From Bacteroidaceae bacterium (lineage in GTDB: Bacteria; Bacteroidota; Bacteroidia; Bacteroidales; Bacteroidaceae), in assembly GCA_021443405.1 (NCBI GenBank), contig JABUUA010000041.1, forward strand, positions 1-6,058: a stretch of 6,058 nt of DNA, given 5' to 3'. The notes beneath the pieces are model-generated. The model ran no database searches, was not told the DNA's origin, and worked only from the letters and a program-made list of their open reading frames with translations. The position numbers and the translations under genes are program-made. Of the stretch, positions 1 to 6,058 are shown one piece after another; within the stretch, counting starts at the first letter, position 1; each line of letters begins with the position of its first letter.

Positions 1-5
1 AAATG

Positions 6-35
6 TATAATTTTCAATAGAATTATAGAAAAGAT
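6..35 (+). promoter_or_regulatory. Possible promoter and short leader before the zinc-hook gene
   Basis: The first 35 bases are strongly AT-rich compared with the roughly 50% GC gene that follows. Positions 8-15 read TAATTTTC, which matches five of the six fixed positions of the Bacteroidota -7 box TAnnTTTG, and positions 6-11 read TATAAT. Any -33 element would lie outside the window. The leader would be only about 15 bases, with no Shine-Dalgarno site. An alternative cannot be excluded: frame 1 is open from the window edge to a TGA at 37-39, so an upstream gene could end there in an ATGA overlap. The AT-richness argues against that. Confidence 0.3.
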
Positions 36-2783
36 ATGAAACTCTTTTGGAAATCCCAAGATAATAAAGCGTTTGCAGCTGCCCAAAAGCGCGAGAAAGA
101 CGCCTTGACAGCCGCCATGCGCAAAAATAACGCTTTGCACGACTGGTGGTATTCGAACTGCGAGGGCCCCGTCCCGCCCGCTTTGGAGAACGCTGTCAGC
201 CTTATGACCAAAACGGAGCTGGAGCAACTGAAACAGAAAGCTTACCAACTTTCCGCCAACGAACAAGCACGAATCGAGGAAACGCGTCGCTTGGCTTGCA
301 CAAAGCGCCAAGACATCGAACAATCCATACAAACGGTGGAACAACAACAAGAATGGTTGAAGAAGTTCCGATGCATCATGCAAGAGTATGACGAGCACCG
401 CACCCAGATGTATGATTGCCTCAAGCACCTCAACAGCCTGAGCAGCGAAGAACAAGCGTTGGAGCGTTTCGAAGCCTTCGAGCGAATCCAAGGCCGTTTT
501 CTCCGAATGCAGATTTTGTTAGACCAATCACGCCAGCTCAAAGACACGCTGAGCACCCTACTGCGCGAAGCAGACGAGCAAGGACGGTTGGAGCACGAAA
601 GCAGCAAGCGATGCACCCAGGCTGTGGCCGAGAAAGCCGAAACCGAGGTCGCTTTCGCTCGGGCTCAAGAACAATTTGGCGATGCCTGCAAACTGGAAGG
701 AGTTCGCGACACACTCCGACTGACGGACACAAAATGTCAGGACTTACTATCTATAGTAGAAGAGCGACTCGTACAGCAAAGAGAAGAATACGAGGAAATC
801 ACGCGCACAGCAGAAGCATCACAGGCAAGCCTCAACGAATTAAAAGTACAAGTTCAGACCCTCATGCCGCATCAAAAGATGGTGGAGCACCCCGAACTCA
901 TCATCGCAAAGCTTGACCGCCTGGATGAAATTTCCATCGAATTAGAGAAACTTAAGGAGAGCTACAATAAAAGCGTTGAAAATCAACGAATTGAAAACGA
1001 GTTATTAGGTAAAGTTTATTCTCAGTACCAAACCGTGGACAATGATGTAAGGACGCTGAAAGACGAACTGACCATGCATCGGCACAACAATGCAGGACAC
1101 GTAGGTTATGCTTTACAAGAACGCGCAATGCTCCTGAAGACGCGACAGCACAAACTTCTCAGCGCCCGCTTCATGTGGAAACGAATCATGGAAGGCTATG
1201 TCCTGATTGCAGAAAAAGAGCAACTCACCAACTCTCTGCGTCTTAACATCAACAGTGTCCACCGCGATATAGAACTCTTGGAACCAGAAGTAATTTCTTT
1301 GAGAAACCGCTGTCACGATAAGGAATACACGCTAACACTGGGGAAAAGTCAGAATGTCATCCAACTCCGCAACGACTTACAAGAGGGGATAGCCTGCACC
1401 GTTTGCGGTGCAACACACCATCCGTATCACGCCGACACTATGCAGGACCAGAGCAAATTGCTGGGCGATATTCGCATCGAATTCGAAATGCTCTCTCATG
1501 AACTGCAGCACAAAGATGCACGGCTTCAAGAGTTACGCCAGCAACACCATGAGCTGACCATACGGTTAGAGATGGAAAACGCGAGCCTTGAATATGCAAA
1601 GAAACGCCAAGATGCCGATGCGGCAGCATGGCAGAGTTTTGCCGACCTCGACCGCTCGTTTGCCGATTGCAATGCAAGCACCAATCTGGAAGCTCGCATG
1701 ACGCTGATACAGCAACTGATTGAGAGCACCGCCATCGAAGAACAGAATGCACAAACCGACCTTGACGCTTACAATTTCCATCAAGCCCGTATTGTGGAAA
1801 TAAGCGACATCCTGGATCAACAAGAGCAGCGTCGCCAAGAACTGACCGTCCGACTGAACGAGCTGAACACCGGAGTGCAAGTGATGGCTGGCCGTAGCGA
1901 CCGTTTGTCGTTACGTCACAACAAAGTACAATCGGCCTTCAGTCAATTATTTGACCAGCTCAACAACATGATAACCATCTCCGATTGGTTTAGCGACTGG
2001 AAAGAAAATCAAGAATCCCTCAAAGCTCGGATAACCAACATGTCCCAACAATGGGCACAAACGCAAGCGACTCTAAGCCTGGCGGAAGCAGACCTGCAAA
2101 ACTGCATGGCCTATAAAGAGAAATCGTATGCACATCTCCAGGCCTTAGAAAAGCTGGCACAAGTAATTTCCGAGGATCATCTGAAATTCACGAACCTCAG
2201 CAACGAGACACAATTATCCCTCTCGCAAATTGTCGACCAACAAGACCCTCGCTCATACATTGCTCGTTTTGAAGAGCAATACCGCCAAGCATGCAAGGAA
2301 GAAAACGACGTTCAGACACTGGATTCCCAACAACGAACGACCCACGCCCATACGCTTGGCGAAATAAAAACCATAGAAGACCTGATTGCACAACTGGACG
2401 CCGAGTCTGTGAAAGTGCGGTCCGATTTGGACATCTGGATTCGCCAATATAATGCGACCCATCCTCCCGTTCAATATTCCGAGTTAGAACGTATTTTTGC
2501 TGAGGAACGCGACTGGACAGAGACGAGAGCTATCGTCCGTAAGGTGCAGACCAGCACCACCATGGAACAAGAAAAAGTCAACGAATTACAAAGCAAAATC
2601 CTTTCTCTTAAGGCAGACAACATCAACAACATAACCCCTGATGGCGAAACCGAACAACGGTTGGCCTCGCAACTCATCAGCTTACAACATCAGTTAAATG
2701 CCGTGTTGATGCAAATCGCTGAACTTGACTTCTTGATCAAAAAGCATAACGATGCAGAGCAATTATCTCAGGAACAGATATAG
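36..2783 (+). CDS. SbcC/Rad50-like coiled-coil protein with a central zinc hook but no ATPase heads
   Basis: The 915-residue product is almost entirely E/Q/R/L-rich heptad-like coiled coil. At residues 452-465 it carries a Rad50/SbcC zinc-hook motif, IACTVCGATHHPYH, with Cys454 and Cys457 as the metal ligands. Stretches flanking the hook (MPHQKMVEHPE near 277-287, RFMWKRIMEGY near 377-387, YNATHPP near 806-812) read like the arms of Bacteroidota SbcC. Full SbcC has an N-terminal Walker A lobe and a C-terminal LSGGE plus Walker B lobe; neither is visible here. The protein starts with MKLFWKSQDNKAF and ends in coil. The ATG at 36 is the first start after an in-frame TAG at 18-20, and the frame is then open to TAG 2781-2783, so decay is not evident. 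In the family, hooks pair through shared zinc to bridge two molecules. I infer a cytoplasmic hook-mediated tether or a partner of separately encoded heads; nuclease or ATPase activity is not supported. The hook call is strong; the function is unknown. Confidence 0.85.
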   Translation: MKLFWKSQDNKAFAAAQKREKDALTAAMRKNNALHDWWYSNCEGPVPPALENAVSLMTKTELEQLKQKAYQLSANEQARIEETRRLACTKRQDIEQSIQTVEQQQEWLKKFRCIMQEYDEHRTQMYDCLKHLNSLSSEEQALERFEAFERIQGRFLRMQILLDQSRQLKDTLSTLLREADEQGRLEHESSKRCTQAVAEKAETEVAFARAQEQFGDACKLEGVRDTLRLTDTKCQDLLSIVEERLVQQREEYEEITRTAEASQASLNELKVQVQTLMPHQKMVEHPELIIAKLDRLDEISIELEKLKESYNKSVENQRIENELLGKVYSQYQTVDNDVRTLKDELTMHRHNNAGHVGYALQERAMLLKTRQHKLLSARFMWKRIMEGYVLIAEKEQLTNSLRLNINSVHRDIELLEPEVISLRNRCHDKEYTLTLGKSQNVIQLRNDLQEGIACTVCGATHHPYHADTMQDQSKLLGDIRIEFEMLSHELQHKDARLQELRQQHHELTIRLEMENASLEYAKKRQDADAAAWQSFADLDRSFADCNASTNLEARMTLIQQLIESTAIEEQNAQTDLDAYNFHQARIVEISDILDQQEQRRQELTVRLNELNTGVQVMAGRSDRLSLRHNKVQSAFSQLFDQLNNMITISDWFSDWKENQESLKARITNMSQQWAQTQATLSLAEADLQNCMAYKEKSYAHLQALEKLAQVISEDHLKFTNLSNETQLSLSQIVDQQDPRSYIARFEEQYRQACKEENDVQTLDSQQRTTHAHTLGEIKTIEDLIAQLDAESVKVRSDLDIWIRQYNATHPPVQYSELERIFAEERDWTETRAIVRKVQTSTTMEQEKVNELQSKILSLKADNINNITPDGETEQRLASQLISLQHQLNAVLMQIAELDFLIKKHNDAEQLSQEQI
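1395..1406 (+). other. Zinc-hook CXXC motif codons (Cys454-Thr-Val-Cys457)
   Basis: The codons TGC ACC GTT TGC encode C-T-V-C, followed by GATHHPYH. This matches the Rad50/SbcC hook pattern CPxCGxxxHP, with Thr in place of the usual Pro. In the family, two such hooks together coordinate one zinc ion and join two coiled-coil arms. The motif lies 453 residues from the N-terminus and 458 from the C-terminus. Confidence 0.85.
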
Positions 2784-2823
2784 CCCTGAAAGTACGAATT
2801 AACATTTTTTACCACATTCATTA

Positions 2824-2891
2824 TCGCAAAACGTAGTGACAATCAAAAAAAAGCATTATTTTTGCGACGAGAATACATATAAATTCGCAAA
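2824..2891. repeat. Inverted TCGCAAAA repeat across the promoter, plus a third half-site
   Basis: TCGCAAAA at 2824-2831 is matched by its perfect inverse TTTTGCGA at 2860-2867, with 28 bases between them. The right copy overlaps the end of the -7 box. A third direct copy, TCGCAAA, lies at 2885-2891 in the leader. The arrangement could be an operator, for instance for autoregulation by the AraC-type protein encoded just downstream. The same heptamer also occurs inside the upstream gene (near 904 and 2223), so chance is a real possibility. Confidence 0.3.
2836..2864 (+). promoter_or_regulatory. Bacteroidota-type promoter for the regulator-peptidase operon
   Basis: Positions 2857-2864 read TATTTTTG, an exact match to the Bacteroidota housekeeping -7 consensus TAnnTTTG. 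The upstream element is weak: GTGACA at 2836-2841, 15 bases before the -7 box, is the best candidate. Transcription would start near 2868-2872, giving a leader of about 40 bases that is rich in A and C and has no Shine-Dalgarno site, as is common in this phylum. Confidence 0.5.
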
Positions 2892-2909
2892 CCACAACAA
2901 CACACCCCT

Positions 2910-3377
2910 ATGGGCAAATACAACCTTACTGAAAAAAAAGAGAAGGACGCCAACTACCGCAACCTTGTGCGTGTGGAGCTGGTGGACGTGCTCTATGAGA
3001 AAATCTTACAGAAACTGGTCGTAGAAAAAAAGTATCGCGATGCAGAGTATAGTGCCAAGAAACTGGCAGAAGATCTGGGCACAAACACTCGCTACATCAG
3101 CGCGGTCGTCAATCTACGTTTCCGAGAGAATTATTCAACCGTTGTCAATGAATATCGCATTCGCGAAGCGATGTACATGCTCGCTGATAAACGATATGCA
3201 AAAAATACAATGGAAGAGATTTCCAGCCTTGTGGGCTTTGCCAATCGACAGTCGTTCTACGCAGCTTTCTACAAGATGCAGGGAATCACACCTCGTGAGT
3301 ATCGACTCCAGCACCTGCCCAAAGACTTACAAAAAAAGAAACGCCCAACGACCAAGAAAGCCGAGAAGGACAAATGA
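2910..3377 (+). CDS. Stand-alone AraC-family helix-turn-helix regulator
   Basis: The 155-residue protein consists mainly of an AraC/XylS-type DNA-binding domain (about residues 45-134). The first helix-turn-helix is near YSAKKLAEDLGTNTRYISAV (47-66). The second is near MEEISSLVGFANRQSFYAAF (101-120) and is followed by the family's closing motif GITPREYR (125-132). There is no sensor, receiver or sugar-binding domain, so in layout it resembles MarA/SoxS or the detached tail of a Bacteroidota hybrid regulator. The N-terminal 44 residues are charged and the C-terminus is a lysine-rich tail (KKKRPTTKKAEKDK). The ATG at 2910 is the first start after an in-frame TAA at 2880-2882. Its TGA overlaps the peptidase ATG as ATGA at 3374-3377, implying translational coupling. 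I infer that it controls its own operon; its inducer and targets are unknown. Confidence 0.9.
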   Translation: MGKYNLTEKKEKDANYRNLVRVELVDVLYEKILQKLVVEKKYRDAEYSAKKLAEDLGTNTRYISAVVNLRFRENYSTVVNEYRIREAMYMLADKRYAKNTMEEISSLVGFANRQSFYAAFYKMQGITPREYRLQHLPKDLQKKKRPTTKKAEKDK

Positions 3378-5284
3378 CGTTTAGTTACATAGATCAACGC
3401 TTTTCCGATATCCAGATGCTCCGTTACCGAGTATCTGGATTCGAATTTTTATCCCCCCAGCAACACCGATTCATCTATTATCTCGCTGAGGCCGCTCTTG
3501 CTGGTCGCGACATTCTTTGGGACCAGAATTGCCGCTTCAACCTGCCCGTCCGTCGTATGCTTGAGGCGGTTTACACACAATACCAGGGCGACAGAACCTC
3601 ACCAGATTTCCAAGCATTCCTTACTTATCTACGCCGCGTGTGGTTTGCGAACGGTATCCATCACCATTACGGCTGCGACAAGTTTACCCCCGAATTCTCA
3701 GAAGCCTGGCTGCGCAACGTTCTCGCACAAATTGACTACCCTATCGACGAGCAACTCATCACGGTTATGTTCGACCCGACAATTATGGCGAAGCGCGTGA
3801 ATCAAACAACCGACGAAGATTTACTGCAAACGTCAGCCTGCAATTATTATGCGCCCGAAATCACTCAGCAGATGGCCGAGGATTACTACAACAGCATAGT
3901 GGATGCATCTGACCCAGAGCCCATCATGTATGGTTTGAACAGTCGTTTGGAAGTACAGAATAGCCAAATAATCGAAAGCGTCTATCGCGTTGGAGGCTTA
4001 TACGGAACCGCAATTTCCAAGATATGTTATTGGCTACAGTTGGCCATTCAAGAAGCCGAAAACGATTCTCAACGCGAAGTGCTCAGGACGTTAATTGAAT
4101 TCTACCACACTGGCGACTTGCACACATTTGACCGCTACACTATTCAATGGCTCCAATGTACGGCGGGCGACATAGATTTCACCAATGGATTCACAGAAGT
4201 GTACGGAGACCCGCTCGGCATCAAAGCTTCGTGGGAAGGCTTCGTAAACTTTCGTGATAATAAAGCGAGCGAAAGGACGCTGCGTTTGAGTGAAAACGCC
4301 CAATGGTTTGAAGACCATTCTCCTGTGGATGCCCGTTTCAAGAAAGCCGAATGCCGTGGCATCAATGCCAAGGTAATCGTTGCAGCCACTCTTGGGGGCG
4401 ACCTTTACCCGGCAAGCGCCATCGGCATCAACTTACCCAACAGCAACTGGATTCGTCAAACCTACGGAAGTAAAAGTGTCACCATTGGGAATCTCACCTA
4501 TGCCTATAAACAAGCAGCCAAGGGAAATAGTTTCCTTGAAGAGTTTGTTCTTGACGCAACCACTTTGGAAATGTTACATCGTTACGATGATGCGTGCGAC
4601 GACCTGCATACTGATTTACACGAATGTTTGGGACACGGCAGCGGCCAACTACTACCGAATGTGTCGCCCGACGCTCTTAAATCGTATGGCAGCACGATAG
4701 AAGAAGCGCGAGCCGACCTATTTGCCCTCTATTATATTGCTGACCCCAAGATGCTTGAATTGGCACTTGTACCAGACTTGGACGCTTGGAAAGCACAATA
4801 CTATAGTTATATGCTGAATGGGCTGATGACACAATTGGTACGCATCGAACCGGGCAAGGAGATAGAAGAAGCCCACATGCGTAACCGAGCACTTATTGCA
4901 CATTGGTTATTGGCTCATTACGGAGGAGCGATGGAACTCGTGCAGCAAAGCAATAATACCTACCTGAAGATTCATGACTACGAACTTCTGCGACAAGGTG
5001 TAGGACAACTATTGGCTGAAGTGCAGCGAATAAAAAGCGAAGGAGACTTACAAGCCGCAACAATTCTTGTGGAACAATATGGAGTGAAAGTGGATGTTAC
5101 ACTCCATCAAGAAATGTTACGCCGCTATAAGACACTCGACATTGCCCCTTACAAGGGTTTTATCAACCCTCGCGTGTGCCCGATATATAAAGATGGAGTA
5201 CTTGTGGACGCAACCATTGAATACGGAGAATCTTATGACGAACAGATGCTTCGATACAGTCGCGACTACGGGTGCTTAGAATAA
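3374..5284 (+). CDS. Dipeptidyl peptidase III (zinc metallopeptidase, family M49)
   Basis: This 636-residue enzyme should remove dipeptides from the N-terminus of short peptides. The M49 zinc motif HECLGH is at 416-421 (ligands His416 and His421, catalytic Glu417) and is followed by GSG. The second motif EEARAD is at 443-448, with Glu444 as third ligand. Substrate-site motifs of human DPP III are present: EVYGDP (275-280, Tyr277 like Tyr318), WEGFV (287-291), GINLPN (351-356) and HMRNR with His501 (like human His568). The 28-residue spacing from His416 to Glu444 is that of bacterial DPP III, shorter than in human. No signal peptide or lipobox is seen, so it is probably cytoplasmic. The frame upstream is open only back to a TGA at 3296-3298 and has no other start codon, so ATG 3374, overlapping the regulator's stop, is secure. 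Automated pipelines sometimes name such proteins dihydrofolate reductase; nothing here supports that. Confidence 0.95.
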   Translation: MTFSYIDQRFSDIQMLRYRVSGFEFLSPQQHRFIYYLAEAALAGRDILWDQNCRFNLPVRRMLEAVYTQYQGDRTSPDFQAFLTYLRRVWFANGIHHHYGCDKFTPEFSEAWLRNVLAQIDYPIDEQLITVMFDPTIMAKRVNQTTDEDLLQTSACNYYAPEITQQMAEDYYNSIVDASDPEPIMYGLNSRLEVQNSQIIESVYRVGGLYGTAISKICYWLQLAIQEAENDSQREVLRTLIEFYHTGDLHTFDRYTIQWLQCTAGDIDFTNGFTEVYGDPLGIKASWEGFVNFRDNKASERTLRLSENAQWFEDHSPVDARFKKAECRGINAKVIVAATLGGDLYPASAIGINLPNSNWIRQTYGSKSVTIGNLTYAYKQAAKGNSFLEEFVLDATTLEMLHRYDDACDDLHTDLHECLGHGSGQLLPNVSPDALKSYGSTIEEARADLFALYYIADPKMLELALVPDLDAWKAQYYSYMLNGLMTQLVRIEPGKEIEEAHMRNRALIAHWLLAHYGGAMELVQQSNNTYLKIHDYELLRQGVGQLLAEVQRIKSEGDLQAATILVEQYGVKVDVTLHQEMLRRYKTLDIAPYKGFINPRVCPIYKDGVLVDATIEYGESYDEQMLRYSRDYGCLE

Positions 5285-5309
5285 AACAACAGTTAAAACG
5301 GAATGAATC

Positions 5310-5900
5310 GTGGAGCAGCAGAAGATTGATAGCATCCTGCGGGATATAAAAAAGGAGTTGCGCGCAAACATGAACGGAGTCGCCTCCCAATACATGCGCG
5401 AACGAGGTTTAGGTTACCACATCAATTTTGGTGTGGAACTACCCCGATTACACGCTATTGCCAAGGAGTTTGAGCCCAACCACGAGGTGGCGCAGCGGCT
5501 CTGGAACGAAAACGTACGCGAAAGCAAAATCCTCGCTTGCATACTCATGCCCTCAGAACGGTTCTTTCCCGAAGTCGCCGACATCTGGGTGGACGAAATC
5601 CCCAATGCCGAGATTGCTCAACAAGCGGTCCTACATCTCTTCCGCCGACTTCCCTACGCCCCGACGTTAGCTTTTGATTGGATTGCATCCGCAAGCGATA
5701 TCCGCCAATTATGCGGACTACTTCTTGTCAACCACCTCATGATGGAAGGCGCTGAATTTAACGAGAATGCCTTGGCCGAACTAACCGACCAACTGACGGC
5801 ATGCCAGGCATCGGCAGACTTATCAGTTCGGAAAGCGGCACAGAACGCTGCGATACGCTTGGAGGAACATCAAAATTTGGGCAGTGATAAACACTCCTAA
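5310..5900 (+). CDS. AlkD-like HEAT/ARM-repeat protein ('DNA alkylation repair' family)
   Basis: The 196-residue all-helical protein resembles the Bacteroidota branch of the AlkC/AlkD family (PF08713). Recognisable blocks are IKKELRANMNGVASQYMRERG (split at 13-33), INFGVELPRLHAIAKEF (38-54), RESKILACILMP (70-81), DIWVDEIPNAEIAQQA (91-106) and SVRKAAQNAAIRLEEH (172-187). AlkD is a glycosylase for alkylated bases that uses an Asp in a WWDTVD segment. Here the roughly equivalent place is PNAEIAQ, with no WD, so activity on DNA is doubtful. The start is GTG at 5310: an in-frame TGA at 5304-5306 excludes anything upstream, and the conserved helix before Met21 argues against starting there. It lies 25 bases after the DPP III stop, in a different frame. 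P. gingivalis DPP III carries such an ARM domain fused at its C-terminus, so I infer a role linked to the peptidase. Confidence 0.85.
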   Translation: MEQQKIDSILRDIKKELRANMNGVASQYMRERGLGYHINFGVELPRLHAIAKEFEPNHEVAQRLWNENVRESKILACILMPSERFFPEVADIWVDEIPNAEIAQQAVLHLFRRLPYAPTLAFDWIASASDIRQLCGLLLVNHLMMEGAEFNENALAELTDQLTACQASADLSVRKAAQNAAIRLEEHQNLGSDKHS

Positions 5901-5993
5901 CAGATGCTGCAATGCAAGATTCTGCCCTTCCCTATAGGCACACGTATGAAGTAAGGCAAAGTATTTGTTAGAGATGTATGACGCTTCTGTTCG

Positions 5994-6058
5994 TCAGACC
6001 AGATGTTTGCCGCCGACTTCCTTCAGATTCCGCGTCACCACGGACACCCTTGTCTTTG
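5994..6058 (-). CDS. Possible 3' end of a convergent gene, cut by the window edge
   Basis: On the minus strand a frame enters at the window edge and runs 20 codons to a TGA at 5996-5994, giving KTRVSVVTRNLKEVGGKHLV. The pattern VVTRN followed by a short charged tail faintly recalls the C-terminus of PIN-domain (VapC/FitB-like) proteins, but this is too short for a real assignment. Another minus frame is also open here (stop near 5969) but reads less like protein. Orientation would be convergent with the peptidase operon. Confidence 0.3.
   Translation of the reverse strand, partial: KTRVSVVTRNLKEVGGKHLV

Larger units (their letters stand above)
2784..2909. other. AT-rich intergenic region
   Basis: The 126-base gap separates the zinc-hook gene from the regulator-peptidase operon. 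It contains a T6 run at 2805-2810 with no stem before it, so no intrinsic terminator is supported for the upstream gene. It also holds an A8 run at 2845-2852, a -7 box at 2857-2864 and three copies of TCGCAAA. No small ORF with a credible start is seen. Confidence 0.7.

Noticed and set aside
242..616. 124-codon minus-strand open frame with many Cys/Ser/Arg
   Set aside because: Its low-complexity composition is typical of the antisense of a Gln/Glu-rich coiled-coil gene; there is no motif or start signal.
416..916. 166-codon open frame inside the zinc-hook gene
   Set aside because: It overlaps the much longer SbcC-like frame, is Arg/Ser/Thr-rich as expected of an out-of-frame reading, and shows no domain.
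1341..1349. GKS tripeptide (residues 436-438) as a Walker A in the zinc-hook protein
   Set aside because: The preceding residues are YTLTL, lacking the Gly five positions before that GxxxxGKS needs, and the site lies in coil next to the hook.
2784..2815. T6 run after the zinc-hook gene as a terminator
   Set aside because: No inverted repeat precedes it, so it is just AT-rich intergenic sequence.
2836..3024. 62-codon frame starting at GTG in the intergenic region
   Set aside because: It runs across the promoter and the start of the AraC-type gene in another frame, and its product is lysine/tryptophan-rich with no recognisable motif.
3374..5284. Dihydrofolate reductase, a name sometimes attached to Bacteroidota M49 proteins
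   Set aside because: The HECLGH and EEARAD zinc motifs and the DPP III substrate-site motifs are clear, and the length is far beyond DHFR.
5979..5996. TGACG/CGTCA hairpin with an 8-base loop as a terminator
   Set aside because: The stem is only five pairs and no T-run follows on either strand, so an intrinsic terminator is not supported.

Overview
The window looks like Bacteroidota, most likely order Bacteroidales (Prevotella/Porphyromonas-like). The reasons are family-level resemblance of all four complete proteins, the lack of convincing Shine-Dalgarno sites before the starts, roughly 50% GC genes with AT-rich gaps, and an exact Bacteroidota-type -7 box (TAnnTTTG) before the second gene. 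No mobile element, CRISPR array, tRNA or rRNA was seen.

Layout: (1) 36-2783 (+) encodes a 915-residue coiled-coil protein with a Rad50/SbcC-type zinc hook (CTVC, Cys454/Cys457) almost exactly at its centre. It has no Walker A lobe at the N-terminus and no signature/Walker B lobe at the C-terminus. An in-frame stop at 18-20 shows that this is not an effect of the window edge. (2) 2784-2909 is an AT-rich gap with a promoter and a possible operator built from TCGCAAA copies. (3) 2910-3377 (+) encodes a stand-alone AraC-type DNA-binding protein. (4) 3374-5284 (+) encodes a zinc dipeptidyl peptidase III (family M49, HECLGH). (5) 5310-5900 (+) encodes an AlkD-like HEAT/ARM-repeat protein. (6) 5901-5993 holds nothing recognisable. 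(7) From 6058 down to 5994 on the minus strand there may be the last 20 codons of a convergent gene.

Genes 3-5 look like one operon: the first two overlap by ATGA and the third follows after 25 bases. In Porphyromonas gingivalis, DPP III is known as a single polypeptide with a C-terminal AlkD-like ARM domain. Here the same two modules are separate adjacent genes, which suggests that the small protein is a partner of the peptidase and that its 'DNA alkylation repair' label may mislead. The two main points of interest are the headless zinc-hook protein and the regulator-peptidase-ARM cassette.
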